Below are positions 33,018 to 40,440 of a stretch of 64,000 bases of DNA, one piece after another. Where the stretch lies: NCBI RefSeq assembly GCF_002090115.1, contig NZ_BBRK01000004.1:992001-1056000 (forward strand). The letters are read 5' to 3'. A program made the translations under genes and the position numbers. The first letter of the stretch is position 1; every line of letters begins with the position of its first letter. The notes beneath the pieces were generated by a model. That model was not told the origin of the DNA. It did no database searches and worked only from the letters and a program-made list of their open reading frames with translations. This stretch comes from Demequina sp. NBRC 110054 (GTDB lineage Bacteria; Actinomycetota; Actinomycetes; Actinomycetales; Demequinaceae).

Positions 33018-34202
33018 ATGGCTCTGAGGATGACGCGAGGCGCCTGGATCGGCGTCGGCGCGGGCGCGGCCGTCGCGGTGGTCGGCGCGGGTGCGATCGG
33101 CTGGATGCTCGGCGCCTCCGACGAGCCCGCCGCGCAGAGCTCGCTCGGCACCGAGAGCGGCTCCGCCCTCGCCGAGAGCTCCGAGCGGGCGAGCGCCTCG
33201 CCCTCCGCGTCGCCGACAGCGCCGGCGCAGGGCTCGGCCGCTGCCGAGGACGCGACCGACCGCGCCGCGGAGCCGGCCGACGAGCCCGTCGCCGCCCCCG
33301 CGCGCACGGACCCGAATGCGGCGCTCGCGCTCGAGGGCTATCTGCCCGTGGACTACCCGGACGCGCTCGGCGTGACCGACGCGGTGTGGGACGACGTGGG
33401 CGCTGGTTGGAGCGTCGCATTGCTGTCCTCGGTCGCCTACCCGTTCGACGAGAGGTTCGAGCAGCCTCCCGCGGTGCTCTATCTCGTGGATCCCTCGGAG
33501 CAGTACTACGAGGTCGGGGTGCTGCCCGAGCGCATGTGGGTCGACTCGCGCGTCGTGTCGTGGGTCGAGGACGACGACTTCGTGCGCCTCACGTGGGCCG
33601 GTGGCTGGGAGTCCGCGCGCTACGACCTGCGCACCGGGGCGACCCAGAGCATCGTCTTCACGTCCTACGGGGCCGACGCCTTCGCCAACATGTTCGTCGC
33701 CGCGGACGCCGAGGGAAACGAGCTGTGGAGCGCGGAGTCCGCGAACGGCACCAAGCTCTACCGGTGGGACGCCCAGACCAAGGAATGGGCCGCATCGTCC
33801 CTCGTGGATGACTACCCCGACGCCGACGCGTGGTGGGAGGACTTCTTCTGGCGCACCCAGGTGAGCGACGACGGGGAGAAGGTCGTGCTGCACGAGTCGT
33901 CGGACCCCGGGGTGCTCACGGGCCGGTTCGTCGCCTACGACCTCCCGTCGGACACGGCCGAGACGTTCGAGGTGTCCGCGCTCGCGGGCCGGGACCTGGC
34001 GACCGTGCTGTACGGCATCGACGACGGGGTGATGGTGCTCGACTGGGGCACGGAGCTGGTCGGCTACGGGCTCGAGATCGGCGGCTTCGTGGAGGTCGTC
34101 GCGTGGGACGACGGCGAGATGCTGGACGCGGCGTGGGACGGCCGCGTCGGATGGGGCCAGCCGACCGACCCTGAGGCGGCCTTCTGGGCGTGCAACTGCT
34201 AA
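33018..34202 (+). CDS. Array paralogue 1: membrane-anchored Trp/Asp-rich ectodomain protein
   Basis: I do not recognise a named family. The 394-residue protein has a short basic N terminus, one membrane helix (residues about 9-31) and a Ser/Ala/Glu-rich linker to about residue 95. A beta-rich ectodomain follows, with repeated aromatic/acidic strands (PPAVLYLVDPSEQYYEVGVL, RVVSWVEDDDFVRLTW, ARYDLRTGATQSIVF, AADAEGNELWSAES, LYRWDAQTKEWAASSLVDDY), resembling an irregular beta-propeller. It ends FWACNC. It shares this layout with four genes downstream but is separated from them by the sigma-factor gene and lacks their DLDGILDDEYPE segment. GAGAGGCGGGG precedes ATG 33018. Confidence 0.75.
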   Translation: MALRMTRGAWIGVGAGAAVAVVGAGAIGWMLGASDEPAAQSSLGTESGSALAESSERASASPSASPTAPAQGSAAAEDATDRAAEPADEPVAAPARTDPNAALALEGYLPVDYPDALGVTDAVWDDVGAGWSVALLSSVAYPFDERFEQPPAVLYLVDPSEQYYEVGVLPERMWVDSRVVSWVEDDDFVRLTWAGGWESARYDLRTGATQSIVFTSYGADAFANMFVAADAEGNELWSAESANGTKLYRWDAQTKEWAASSLVDDYPDADAWWEDFFWRTQVSDDGEKVVLHESSDPGVLTGRFVAYDLPSDTAETFEVSALAGRDLATVLYGIDDGVMVLDWGTELVGYGLEIGGFVEVVAWDDGEMLDAAWDGRVGWGQPTDPEAAFWACNC

Positions 34203-34329
34203 CGATTCGGTGAAGTTCCTTGGCCCGTGCTGAGGGCTCTGTAAAGATTCCCCCAACCCCCGCCCCCTGGCGCCCGTTCTCTTGGGTGAATGGGCGCGGA
34301 GGGACCGTGCACATCGTTGGGGGATCCGA
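34203..34329 (+). promoter_or_regulatory. Probable promoter region of the ECF sigma gene
   Basis: The 127-bp gap contains GGTGAAGTTCC right after the paralogue-1 stop. A similar GGTGAAACCC occurs upstream of paralogue 1 (about 32953-32962). A shared -35 element read by the encoded sigma factor (autoregulation) is possible but only suggested by this short similarity. GGGGGA precedes the GTG start. Confidence 0.3.
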
Positions 34330-34869
34330 GTGAGCTGGCAGGACGAGGCGACGCAGCTGCTGACTGAGCGCTACGGAGCATTGGTCGGCTACGCGCGACT
34401 TGTGTGCACGGATCCTTCGGAAGCGGAGGACGCGGTGCAGGAGGCGATGATCGCGGTGTTCGGCCGCGCACGGACCTTTCCCAACCTCCGTGCGGCCGAG
34501 GGGTACGTGAAGCGGGCCATCGTGACCCGCACGATCGACAGGGCGCGCTCCCGCAAGCGCGAGAGCGAGCGCACGCTGCTCATGCGGGAGATCGACCTCT
34601 CGGCCGGGCCCGAGCAGCTCGCGGTCGACTCTGTGTCGGTGGCCGAGGCGCTGCAGGCGCTGACCCCGCGCGAGAGGGCATGTGTGGTGCTGCGGTACGT
34701 CGAGCAGCTCACGACCGCCGAGACCGCGCACCAGCTCGGCCTCGGCGAGGGCAGCGTGAAGCGCTACGTCCACGACGGCTCCAAGAAGCTGAGCAGCCTG
34801 CTGGGCGTGGAGGCGATGCCTCCCGAATGGTCGGGAGTCGCGACGGGGGGAGGTGTCGGCCGTGGCTGA
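34330..34869 (+). CDS. SigE-family ECF RNA polymerase sigma factor
   Basis: The 179-residue protein has region 2 (ALVGYARLVCTDPSEAEDAV, QEAMIAVFGRA, RTFPNLRAAEGYVKRAIVTR) and region 4 (LTPRERACVVLRYVEQLTTA, then GEGSVKRYVHDGSKKLSSLL), the two-domain ECF layout of the actinobacterial SigE-type group. GTG 34330 is chosen because GGGGGA precedes it and the family begins here; an upstream ATG would add 16 unlikely residues. The next gene overlaps it by 8 bp and encodes a membrane protein with a cytoplasmic N-terminal segment, the usual place of an anti-sigma factor. Confidence 0.9.
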   Translation: MSWQDEATQLLTERYGALVGYARLVCTDPSEAEDAVQEAMIAVFGRARTFPNLRAAEGYVKRAIVTRTIDRARSRKRESERTLLMREIDLSAGPEQLAVDSVSVAEALQALTPRERACVVLRYVEQLTTAETAHQLGLGEGSVKRYVHDGSKKLSSLLGVEAMPPEWSGVATGGGVGRG

Positions 34870-36118
34870 GGAGCTGGGAGACGAGCTGCGCGCGCTGTTC
34901 GCGCAGGCCGACGGCTCGCAGGGAGCCGCGCCCGATGAGGTGGTCGCCGCGGTGCTTGCCGGCGCGGGGCGCCGACGCAGGTCGCGCACGCTGCTGTCCG
35001 TAGCCGCCGCCTCGGTCGGCGTGCTCGCCATAGGCGGCGCGAGCTGGGCGGTGACGACGACGTCGCGGTCAACCACGCCGGTCGATCAGCCGTCCGTGAC
35101 CGTCACCGTCACGGCGTCGGCGGCGCCCGACGCGAGCGCGGACGTCAGCGCGGCCGAGGACCCGTATGCGGGTGACCTGGACGGGATCCTGGACGACGAG
35201 TATCCGGAGGCGGCGCCGGCGCGCGAGGACACGAATGACTACGGGGAGTTCGGCGCCCCGGTCGAGTATCCCGACGCCCTCGTGATGGAGGACTGGGTCT
35301 GGGACCGCGTGGGCGAGGGCTGGTCGGTGGCGACCGTGGGCATCGATGACGGCCGCTACAGCGAGGACGATCCCATCGTCCCCGCCGTCATCTACCTCGT
35401 GAGTCCCGAGGACGTGTACTTCGAGATCGCGGAGCTGCCTGAGGAGCTGTGGGACGGCGTGCGGGTGGTGTCGTGGAACGAGGACGACGACAGCGTGCGG
35501 CTGTCCTACGGCCTGGGCGGCTACTACGGGGCCCGCTTTGACCTGCGCACCGGCGACTGGGAGACGGTGGTCTTCGCGGCGTACGGCGCCACCGCCTTCG
35601 CCAATGAGTTCGTCGCCGCCGACGCAGATGGCAATGAGCTGTGGAGCGCGAGGTCCGAGAACGGCACCAAGTACTACCGATGGGACGCGGAGAAGGAGCA
35701 CTGGTCGGCCTCTGCCCTGGTGGATCAGGCGCCGTTCGCGACCGCAGTGCAGGACGGGATCGGCCTCACATCGTTCGCGGCCTCCCCGAACGGTGACACC
35801 GTGCTGCTGTACGGCCGAGATGAGGACCGCGACTACGACGGCACGATCGTGCTCTACTCGCTCGGCGAGGACACCGTGACGGTGGTCGATGCGCCCGCGT
35901 TGCAGGAGGCCTACGTGCTTTGGGGGGTCTGGATCGATGATTCGACGGCCTCGATCAACGACGCCACGGGAGGCTCATGGGAGTTCGACGTCGATGCCGG
36001 CGAGCTCGTCGAGGTGGATGAGCCGACCTTCTCGGACTGGCCGCTGTCGAGCGCCTGGCTCGTCGGTTTCGGAGACGCGACCGACGATGACGTGACCTCT
36101 CGCGAGTGCGGCTGCTGA
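34862..36118 (+). CDS. Array paralogue 2: sigma-coupled membrane ectodomain protein, candidate anti-sigma
   Basis: The 418-residue protein differs from the other paralogues by a cytoplasmic N-terminal segment of about 45 residues (EELGDELRALFAQADGSQG, EVVAAVLAGAGRRRRSR) before the membrane helix (LLSVAAASVGVLAIGGASW). No HxxxCxxC zinc anti-sigma motif is present. A Val/Thr/Ala linker, DLDGILDDEYPEAAPAR and the shared ectodomain follow (YLVSPEDVYFEIAELPEELW, ARFDLRTGDWETVVFAAYG, NEFVAADADGNELWSARS), ending RECGC. GTG 34862 has GGGGGAGG 8 nt upstream and overlaps the sigma stop by 8 bp. Control of the sigma factor by ectodomain state is inferred from this coupling. Confidence 0.75.
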   Translation: MAEELGDELRALFAQADGSQGAAPDEVVAAVLAGAGRRRRSRTLLSVAAASVGVLAIGGASWAVTTTSRSTTPVDQPSVTVTVTASAAPDASADVSAAEDPYAGDLDGILDDEYPEAAPAREDTNDYGEFGAPVEYPDALVMEDWVWDRVGEGWSVATVGIDDGRYSEDDPIVPAVIYLVSPEDVYFEIAELPEELWDGVRVVSWNEDDDSVRLSYGLGGYYGARFDLRTGDWETVVFAAYGATAFANEFVAADADGNELWSARSENGTKYYRWDAEKEHWSASALVDQAPFATAVQDGIGLTSFAASPNGDTVLLYGRDEDRDYDGTIVLYSLGEDTVTVVDAPALQEAYVLWGVWIDDSTASINDATGGSWEFDVDAGELVEVDEPTFSDWPLSSAWLVGFGDATDDDVTSRECGC

Positions 36119-36128
36119 GGGGGACGAC

Positions 36129-37331
36129 ATGGCTGTGAAGATCTCGAAGAACGTGTGGATCGGTGGGGGTGTCGCCGGGGTCGCAGTGCTGGCTGTCGGT
36201 GTGGGGTGGGCGCTTGCGTGGCCTGGGGGCGATGCGGACGCGTCGCCCGCGGTGCGGGTGACGGTGACCGCGGAGTCCACGGACGTGGCTCCCATCGTCG
36301 CGACCGCTGGAGCGGAGGCCGCGGCCGACCCCATCGAGGTGGTCGTGGATCCGGACGGCATCGCGGACGACGAGTACCCGGAGGCCGCGCCGGCCAGGAC
36401 GGACCCGAACGAGTACGAGGGCAGCGAGTTCGAGTACTACGCCACGAAGGTCGAGTACCCCGATGCGCTTGTGATGGAGGACTGGGTGTGGGACCTCGTC
36501 GGCGCGGGATGGTCCATGGCGTTGGTGTCCGGAGTGGCGGACGGGTATCACGACTCGTATGTGCAGCCACCGGCGGTGCTGTATCTGGTGAGTCCCGAAG
36601 ACGTCTACTTCGAGGTAGCTCGGCTCCCCGACGAGATCGCCGGCGGCGCGCAGATCGTGTCGTGGGATGAGGACGACGGCTGGATCCGGCTCGGCTGGTG
36701 GGAGGGGTCGAGCAGCGCGCGATTCGACTACCTCACCGGCGCATGGGAGGAGATCGTGTTCGTTTCCTACGGAGAGACCGCCTGGCACAACGGGTTCACG
36801 GCCGCCAACGCTGAGGGCGATGAACTCTGGGACGCCTACTCTTTCGGCGGACGGAAGTACTACCGCTGGGACGCGGACTCCGAGGCGTGGTCCGCGTCCG
36901 CGCTCGTTGACAAGGGTTCGGAGATGCGCGCTATCGCGACCTCGTCCGATGGTGATCGGGTGCTCGTCTCTCTGGAGGATGACCAGGGAGCCACGACCGG
37001 TGAGGTGTACCTCTACACCCTTTCGAGCGACGAGGTTGAGTCGTACACAGTGCCACTGTTCGTCCAGTTGTACGAGGCTGCACGAACGGGACAGTTCGCG
37101 GACTCAGCGGCTGAAGGGACCCGCTGGGGCTGGGGAAGCCTGACGGGTGCGTGGGTCGACGACACCGCCGTGCGCATCTTCTCCTCCTCAGGTGTAGCGA
37201 TCGAACTTGATACGACGACCGGTGAGAGCGTCGAAGTGGCCGAGGGCGTCGAGATCGAGACCGTTGGCTCTGAGACCCGGGTGGGTTGGGGAGAGGCCAC
37301 GGGGCTCCGTGTCTGGGACTGTGGCTGCTGA
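36129..37331 (+). CDS. Array paralogue 3: membrane-anchored ectodomain protein
   Basis: The 400-residue protein starts MAVKISKNVWIGGGVAGVAV with one membrane helix at about residues 10-30 and a nearly absent cytoplasmic part. The linker leads to ADDEYPEAAPARTDPNEYEG and the common ectodomain (YLVSPEDVYFEVARLPDEIA, YLTGAWEEIVFVSYG, GRKYYRWDADSEAWSASALV). It ends WDCGC. It begins 10 bp after paralogue 2, so both are in one transcript. Unique residues include several Trp in the central part (WIRLGWWEGSSS). Function unknown. Confidence 0.75.
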   Translation: MAVKISKNVWIGGGVAGVAVLAVGVGWALAWPGGDADASPAVRVTVTAESTDVAPIVATAGAEAAADPIEVVVDPDGIADDEYPEAAPARTDPNEYEGSEFEYYATKVEYPDALVMEDWVWDLVGAGWSMALVSGVADGYHDSYVQPPAVLYLVSPEDVYFEVARLPDEIAGGAQIVSWDEDDGWIRLGWWEGSSSARFDYLTGAWEEIVFVSYGETAWHNGFTAANAEGDELWDAYSFGGRKYYRWDADSEAWSASALVDKGSEMRAIATSSDGDRVLVSLEDDQGATTGEVYLYTLSSDEVESYTVPLFVQLYEAARTGQFADSAAEGTRWGWGSLTGAWVDDTAVRIFSSSGVAIELDTTTGESVEVAEGVEIETVGSETRVGWGEATGLRVWDCGC

Positions 37332-37340
37332 GGGGATGAC

Positions 37341-38471
37341 ATGGCTGTGAAGGTCTCGAGGAATGTGTGGGTCGGCGGGGGCGTCGCCGGGCTGGCGGTG
37401 CTGGCTGTCGGTGTGGGGTGGGCGCTTGCGGGGCCTGGGGGTGATGCGGATGCGTCGCCCGAGGTGAAGGTGACGGTGACGGCGGCGGCGCCCGCCGCAT
37501 CGTCCTCCCCCGAGCCGAGCGCGAGCGCGACCGTCGATCCCTATGCGGATGATCTGGACGGGATCTTGGACGACGAGTATCCGGCGGAGGCCGCGGCGCG
37601 GACCGACCCGAATGCGGACATCGAGGGCGCGACCACGATCGCCTATCCCGACGCGCTCGTGATGGAGGACTGGGTGTGGGACCGCGTCGGCGACGGATGG
37701 GGCGTCGTGGCAGCGTCCGCTGACACCGACTGGGCGGACGGGTGGGTGCAGCCCGCAGCGGTGGTGTACCTGGTCAGCCCGGAGGGCGTGTACTTCGAGG
37801 TCGGCGAGCTGCCGGAGGCGAAGTGGGCGTACGCCCGCGTGGTCTCGTGGGTCGAGGACGAGGAATACGTCCGAGTGCGGTCGAGCGGAGGTTCGTTCAG
37901 GTATGACCTGCGGACCGGCGCGACGGAGGACCTGCAGTTCGCCGTGTACGGCGCCAACTCCGATTGGACGGGCTTCGTCGCTGCGGATGCCGAGGGCAAC
38001 GAGTTGTGGCGCGCGACCTCTGAGAACGGCACCAAGCACTACCGGTGGGATGCGGCGACTGGGGAATGGGCCGCGTCGATTCTCGTGGACGCCTATCCGG
38101 ATTTCGCCTCCGACTGGTACTTCTTCAGCACCTGGTGCGCGGTCTCGGGCGACGGCGAGCTTGTCGCGCTGAGAGACCCCTCCAGTTCAGAGACCGTCGT
38201 CGTGTATGACCTCGGACAGGACACCGCTGAGGCGGTCGACGTTGCTGTGGGGCGGGAGTCCGACATGACCGCCTTCTTCCGCGACCGCACCCTCGTGGTC
38301 CAGTTCCGAGACCAGGACCTGAACACGGTCGCGGTGATGACCTATGACGTCGACTCGGGAGTGCTCACCGAGCTCGACGAGGTGCCTGACCTGACTGACG
38401 AGGACGGTCAGTTCGCGGTGGGTTGGCACACGGCGACCGATAACAGCGTGACGTATTTCGAGGAGCGCTGA
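37341..38471 (+). CDS. Array paralogue 4: ectodomain protein lacking the CGC tail
   Basis: The 376-residue protein is almost identical to paralogue 5 for the first 50 residues (MAVKVSRNVWVGGGVAGLAV, then DADASPEVKVTVTAAAPA) and shares DLDGILDDEYPAEAAARTDP and the ectodomain (YLVSPEGVYFEVGELPEAKW, AADAEGNELWRATSENGTKH). Unlike its relatives it ends TDNSVTYFEER and has no terminal CxC pair; a Cys appears instead in STWCAVSGDGE. If the terminal cysteines form a bond or bind a metal in the others, this copy cannot. Spacing to neighbours is 9-10 bp. Confidence 0.75.
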   Translation: MAVKVSRNVWVGGGVAGLAVLAVGVGWALAGPGGDADASPEVKVTVTAAAPAASSSPEPSASATVDPYADDLDGILDDEYPAEAAARTDPNADIEGATTIAYPDALVMEDWVWDRVGDGWGVVAASADTDWADGWVQPAAVVYLVSPEGVYFEVGELPEAKWAYARVVSWVEDEEYVRVRSSGGSFRYDLRTGATEDLQFAVYGANSDWTGFVAADAEGNELWRATSENGTKHYRWDAATGEWAASILVDAYPDFASDWYFFSTWCAVSGDGELVALRDPSSSETVVVYDLGQDTAEAVDVAVGRESDMTAFFRDRTLVVQFRDQDLNTVAVMTYDVDSGVLTELDEVPDLTDEDGQFAVGWHTATDNSVTYFEER

Positions 38472-38481
38472 GGGGGATGAC

Positions 38482-39666
38482 ATGGCTGTGAAGATCTCGA
38501 GAAATGTGTGGATCGGCGGGGTTGTCGCCGGGGTGGCGGTGTTGGCTGTCGGCGTCGGGTGGGCGCTTGCGGGGCCCGGGGGCGATGCGGACGCGTCGCC
38601 CGAGGTGAAGGTGACGGTGACGGCGGCGGCGCCCGTCGCATCGTCCTCCCCCGAGCCGAGCGTGAGCGAGACCGTCGATCCCTATGCGGACGACCTGGAC
38701 GGGATCCTGGACGACGAGTATCCGGAGGCGGCGCCGACGCGGGACGATCCGAACTCGGACCAGTCGAGCGGTACCCACATCGCCTATCCCCAGGCCCTCG
38801 TGATGGAGGACTGGGTGTGGGACCGGGTGGGACCGGGCTGGGAGGTCGAGGTGGTGTCAACCCGGTGGTATCCCTTCGAGGACGAGGGCTGGGTGCAGCC
38901 CGCCGCAGTGGTCTACCTCGTCAGTCCGGAGGACGTTCGCTTTGATCTCGGCGCGCTTCCCGAGCGAATGTGGGACCAGGCCCGCGTCGTCTCGTGGGTC
39001 GAGGACGACGACTACATCCGTGTGACGTGGAGCGACGGCGACGACAGCGGACGCTTCGACCTGCGCGACGGAACCTCCGACGACATCGTCTTCGCGGCCT
39101 ACGGCTCCGACGCGACCCGGAACGCCTTCGTCGCGGCCGACGCCGAGGGAAACGAGCTGTGGAGCGCGACGTCGGAGAACGGGACCAAGCTCTACCGCTG
39201 GGACGCGGCCCGGGCCGCGTGGGCGGCGGCCTCCGTGGTCGAGGACTACCCGGAGGCGACGGCGTGGTGGGATGGGATCGCTTGGACCACGATCGCCTCG
39301 GCGGACGGCGAGTCCGTGCTGCTGTTCGACGAGGACGCCGAAGGGACGCTGACCGGCGACTTCCTGGTCTATGACCTTGCCTCCGACACGGCGGCGGCGT
39401 TCACCGCAACGGCGTTCGCGGGCCTTGACTGGTACACCGCCGACCTGGCGATCGTCGACGGTGCCGTGGTCATGAGGGCGTACCGGGACTCTGGTGACGT
39501 GATGCTGAGCTACGCCATCGCCGATGGCACCCTCAGCGAGCTGTCCAAAGCCGACTGGAACGACGCCTGGAACGACGATTCGTCCCAGGGGACCGAGTGG
39601 GACGGGACCGTGGGCTACGGCGAGGCAACGAACCCAGGCGTGACATTCTGGACCTGCGGCTGCTAG
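38482..39666 (+). CDS. Array paralogue 5: membrane-anchored ectodomain protein
   Basis: The 394-residue protein starts MAVKISRNVWIGGVVAGVAV and has the same membrane helix, DLDGILDDEYPEAAPTRDDP and ectodomain, with the clearest blade-like strands: RVVSWVEDDDYIRVTW, GRFDLRDGTSDDIVFAAYG, NAFVAADAEGNELWSATSEN, LYRWDAARAAWAAASVVEDY and GDFLVYDLASDTAAAF. It ends VTFWTCGC. Within the ectodomain it is closer to paralogue 1 (LPERMW, ATAWWDGIAWTT vs ADAWWEDFFWRT), whereas its N terminus matches paralogue 4, which suggests recombination among copies. It is 11 bp from the lipoprotein gene that follows. Confidence 0.75.
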   Translation: MAVKISRNVWIGGVVAGVAVLAVGVGWALAGPGGDADASPEVKVTVTAAAPVASSSPEPSVSETVDPYADDLDGILDDEYPEAAPTRDDPNSDQSSGTHIAYPQALVMEDWVWDRVGPGWEVEVVSTRWYPFEDEGWVQPAAVVYLVSPEDVRFDLGALPERMWDQARVVSWVEDDDYIRVTWSDGDDSGRFDLRDGTSDDIVFAAYGSDATRNAFVAADAEGNELWSATSENGTKLYRWDAARAAWAAASVVEDYPEATAWWDGIAWTTIASADGESVLLFDEDAEGTLTGDFLVYDLASDTAAAFTATAFAGLDWYTADLAIVDGAVVMRAYRDSGDVMLSYAIADGTLSELSKADWNDAWNDDSSQGTEWDGTVGYGEATNPGVTFWTCGC

Positions 39667-39677
39667 GGAGGCAGAGG

Positions 39678-40370
39678 GTGAAATCGATCGTCGGAACGGG
39701 GCTTGGGGTCGCGGCCGCGCTCGCGCTCGCGGCCTGCACCTCGGGCACCGATGATGCGACGCCTTCCCCCAGCGCCTCCGCGACGGTCGAGTCCGTGGTT
39801 CCGACGGCAGAGGCCGAGGCCAGCGTGACGACGGAGCCCGGCTCCTCGGCGACCGCCGACGCGTCTCCCTCGGCCACTGCGTCGGAGACGCCCGACGTCG
39901 GTTTCGCACCGACGAGCCTGGGCTCGCGGTCCTACGAGTACCCGGTCGAGCAGGTCACGTTCTTCTTCACCTACTCCGCGGCGACCGTCGCGCAGGATGG
40001 CGACGCCACCGATGTCCGCGTGAAGTTCGTCATGACGTACGACGAGGGCTCCGAGTCGGTAGCGCCGGGCCAGTGGGCCGACGAGGCGGTCCTGCTCATC
40101 GTGGACGCGCCGCTCGACGGGACCTACCCGGTGAGGGTGGACGGCTCGGTCGCGGCGTACGCCTACCCGCTCGCGACCACCGACTGGGAATCGCTCGGCG
40201 GCATGCTGGCGCCGGGCGACTCCACGACCTGGAGCACGACCGTGTCCGTCCCGAACGAGGTCGTCGACGCGGCGACGGGCGTCGCCGAGGCCAGCGGCAG
40301 CCTGGTCGAGAGCCTCGGGCCGGGCGACCAGCTGTGGGAGACCGACATGATCAACGGCCTGTCCGACTGA
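39678..40370 (+). CDS. Secreted lipoprotein with a 'VDG-AYPL' domain
   Basis: The 230-residue protein has a lipoprotein signal with LAAC (MKSIVGTGLGVAAALALAAC), a Ser/Thr/Ala/Glu linker and one beta-rich domain from about residue 90. The stretch ADEAVLLIVDAPLDGTYPVR, then SVAAYAYPLATTDWESLGGM, resembles two segments of the lipoprotein at 46650-47660. GTG 39678 has AGGGAGG 6 nt upstream. It lies 11 bp after paralogue 5 and closes the array operon, followed by a hairpin. Function unknown. Confidence 0.75.
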   Translation: MKSIVGTGLGVAAALALAACTSGTDDATPSPSASATVESVVPTAEAEASVTTEPGSSATADASPSATASETPDVGFAPTSLGSRSYEYPVEQVTFFFTYSAATVAQDGDATDVRVKFVMTYDEGSESVAPGQWADEAVLLIVDAPLDGTYPVRVDGSVAAYAYPLATTDWESLGGMLAPGDSTTWSTTVSVPNEVVDAATGVAEASGSLVESLGPGDQLWETDMINGLSD

Positions 40371-40386
40371 CTTTCGGGAGCGTGCC

Positions 40387-40404
40387 GGGTCGAGCGCGCG
40401 ACCC
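40387..40404. terminator. Hairpin after the array operon
   Basis: GGGTCG (40387-40392) and CGACCC (40399-40404) form a 6-bp stem with a 6-nt loop, 17 bp after the lipoprotein stop and before the convergent MFS gene. It is short, but the only obvious terminator candidate here. Confidence 0.45.
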
Positions 40405-40440
40405 AGGCCGTCAGCGAACGCGGCGTCAGCGCACGCGTGG

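Noticed and set aside
33018..39666. Tandem paralogues as a mobile-element or toxin (CDI/polymorphic toxin) cassette
   Set aside because: No integrase, transposase, immunity-like small genes or toxin domains are present, and base composition matches the surroundings.
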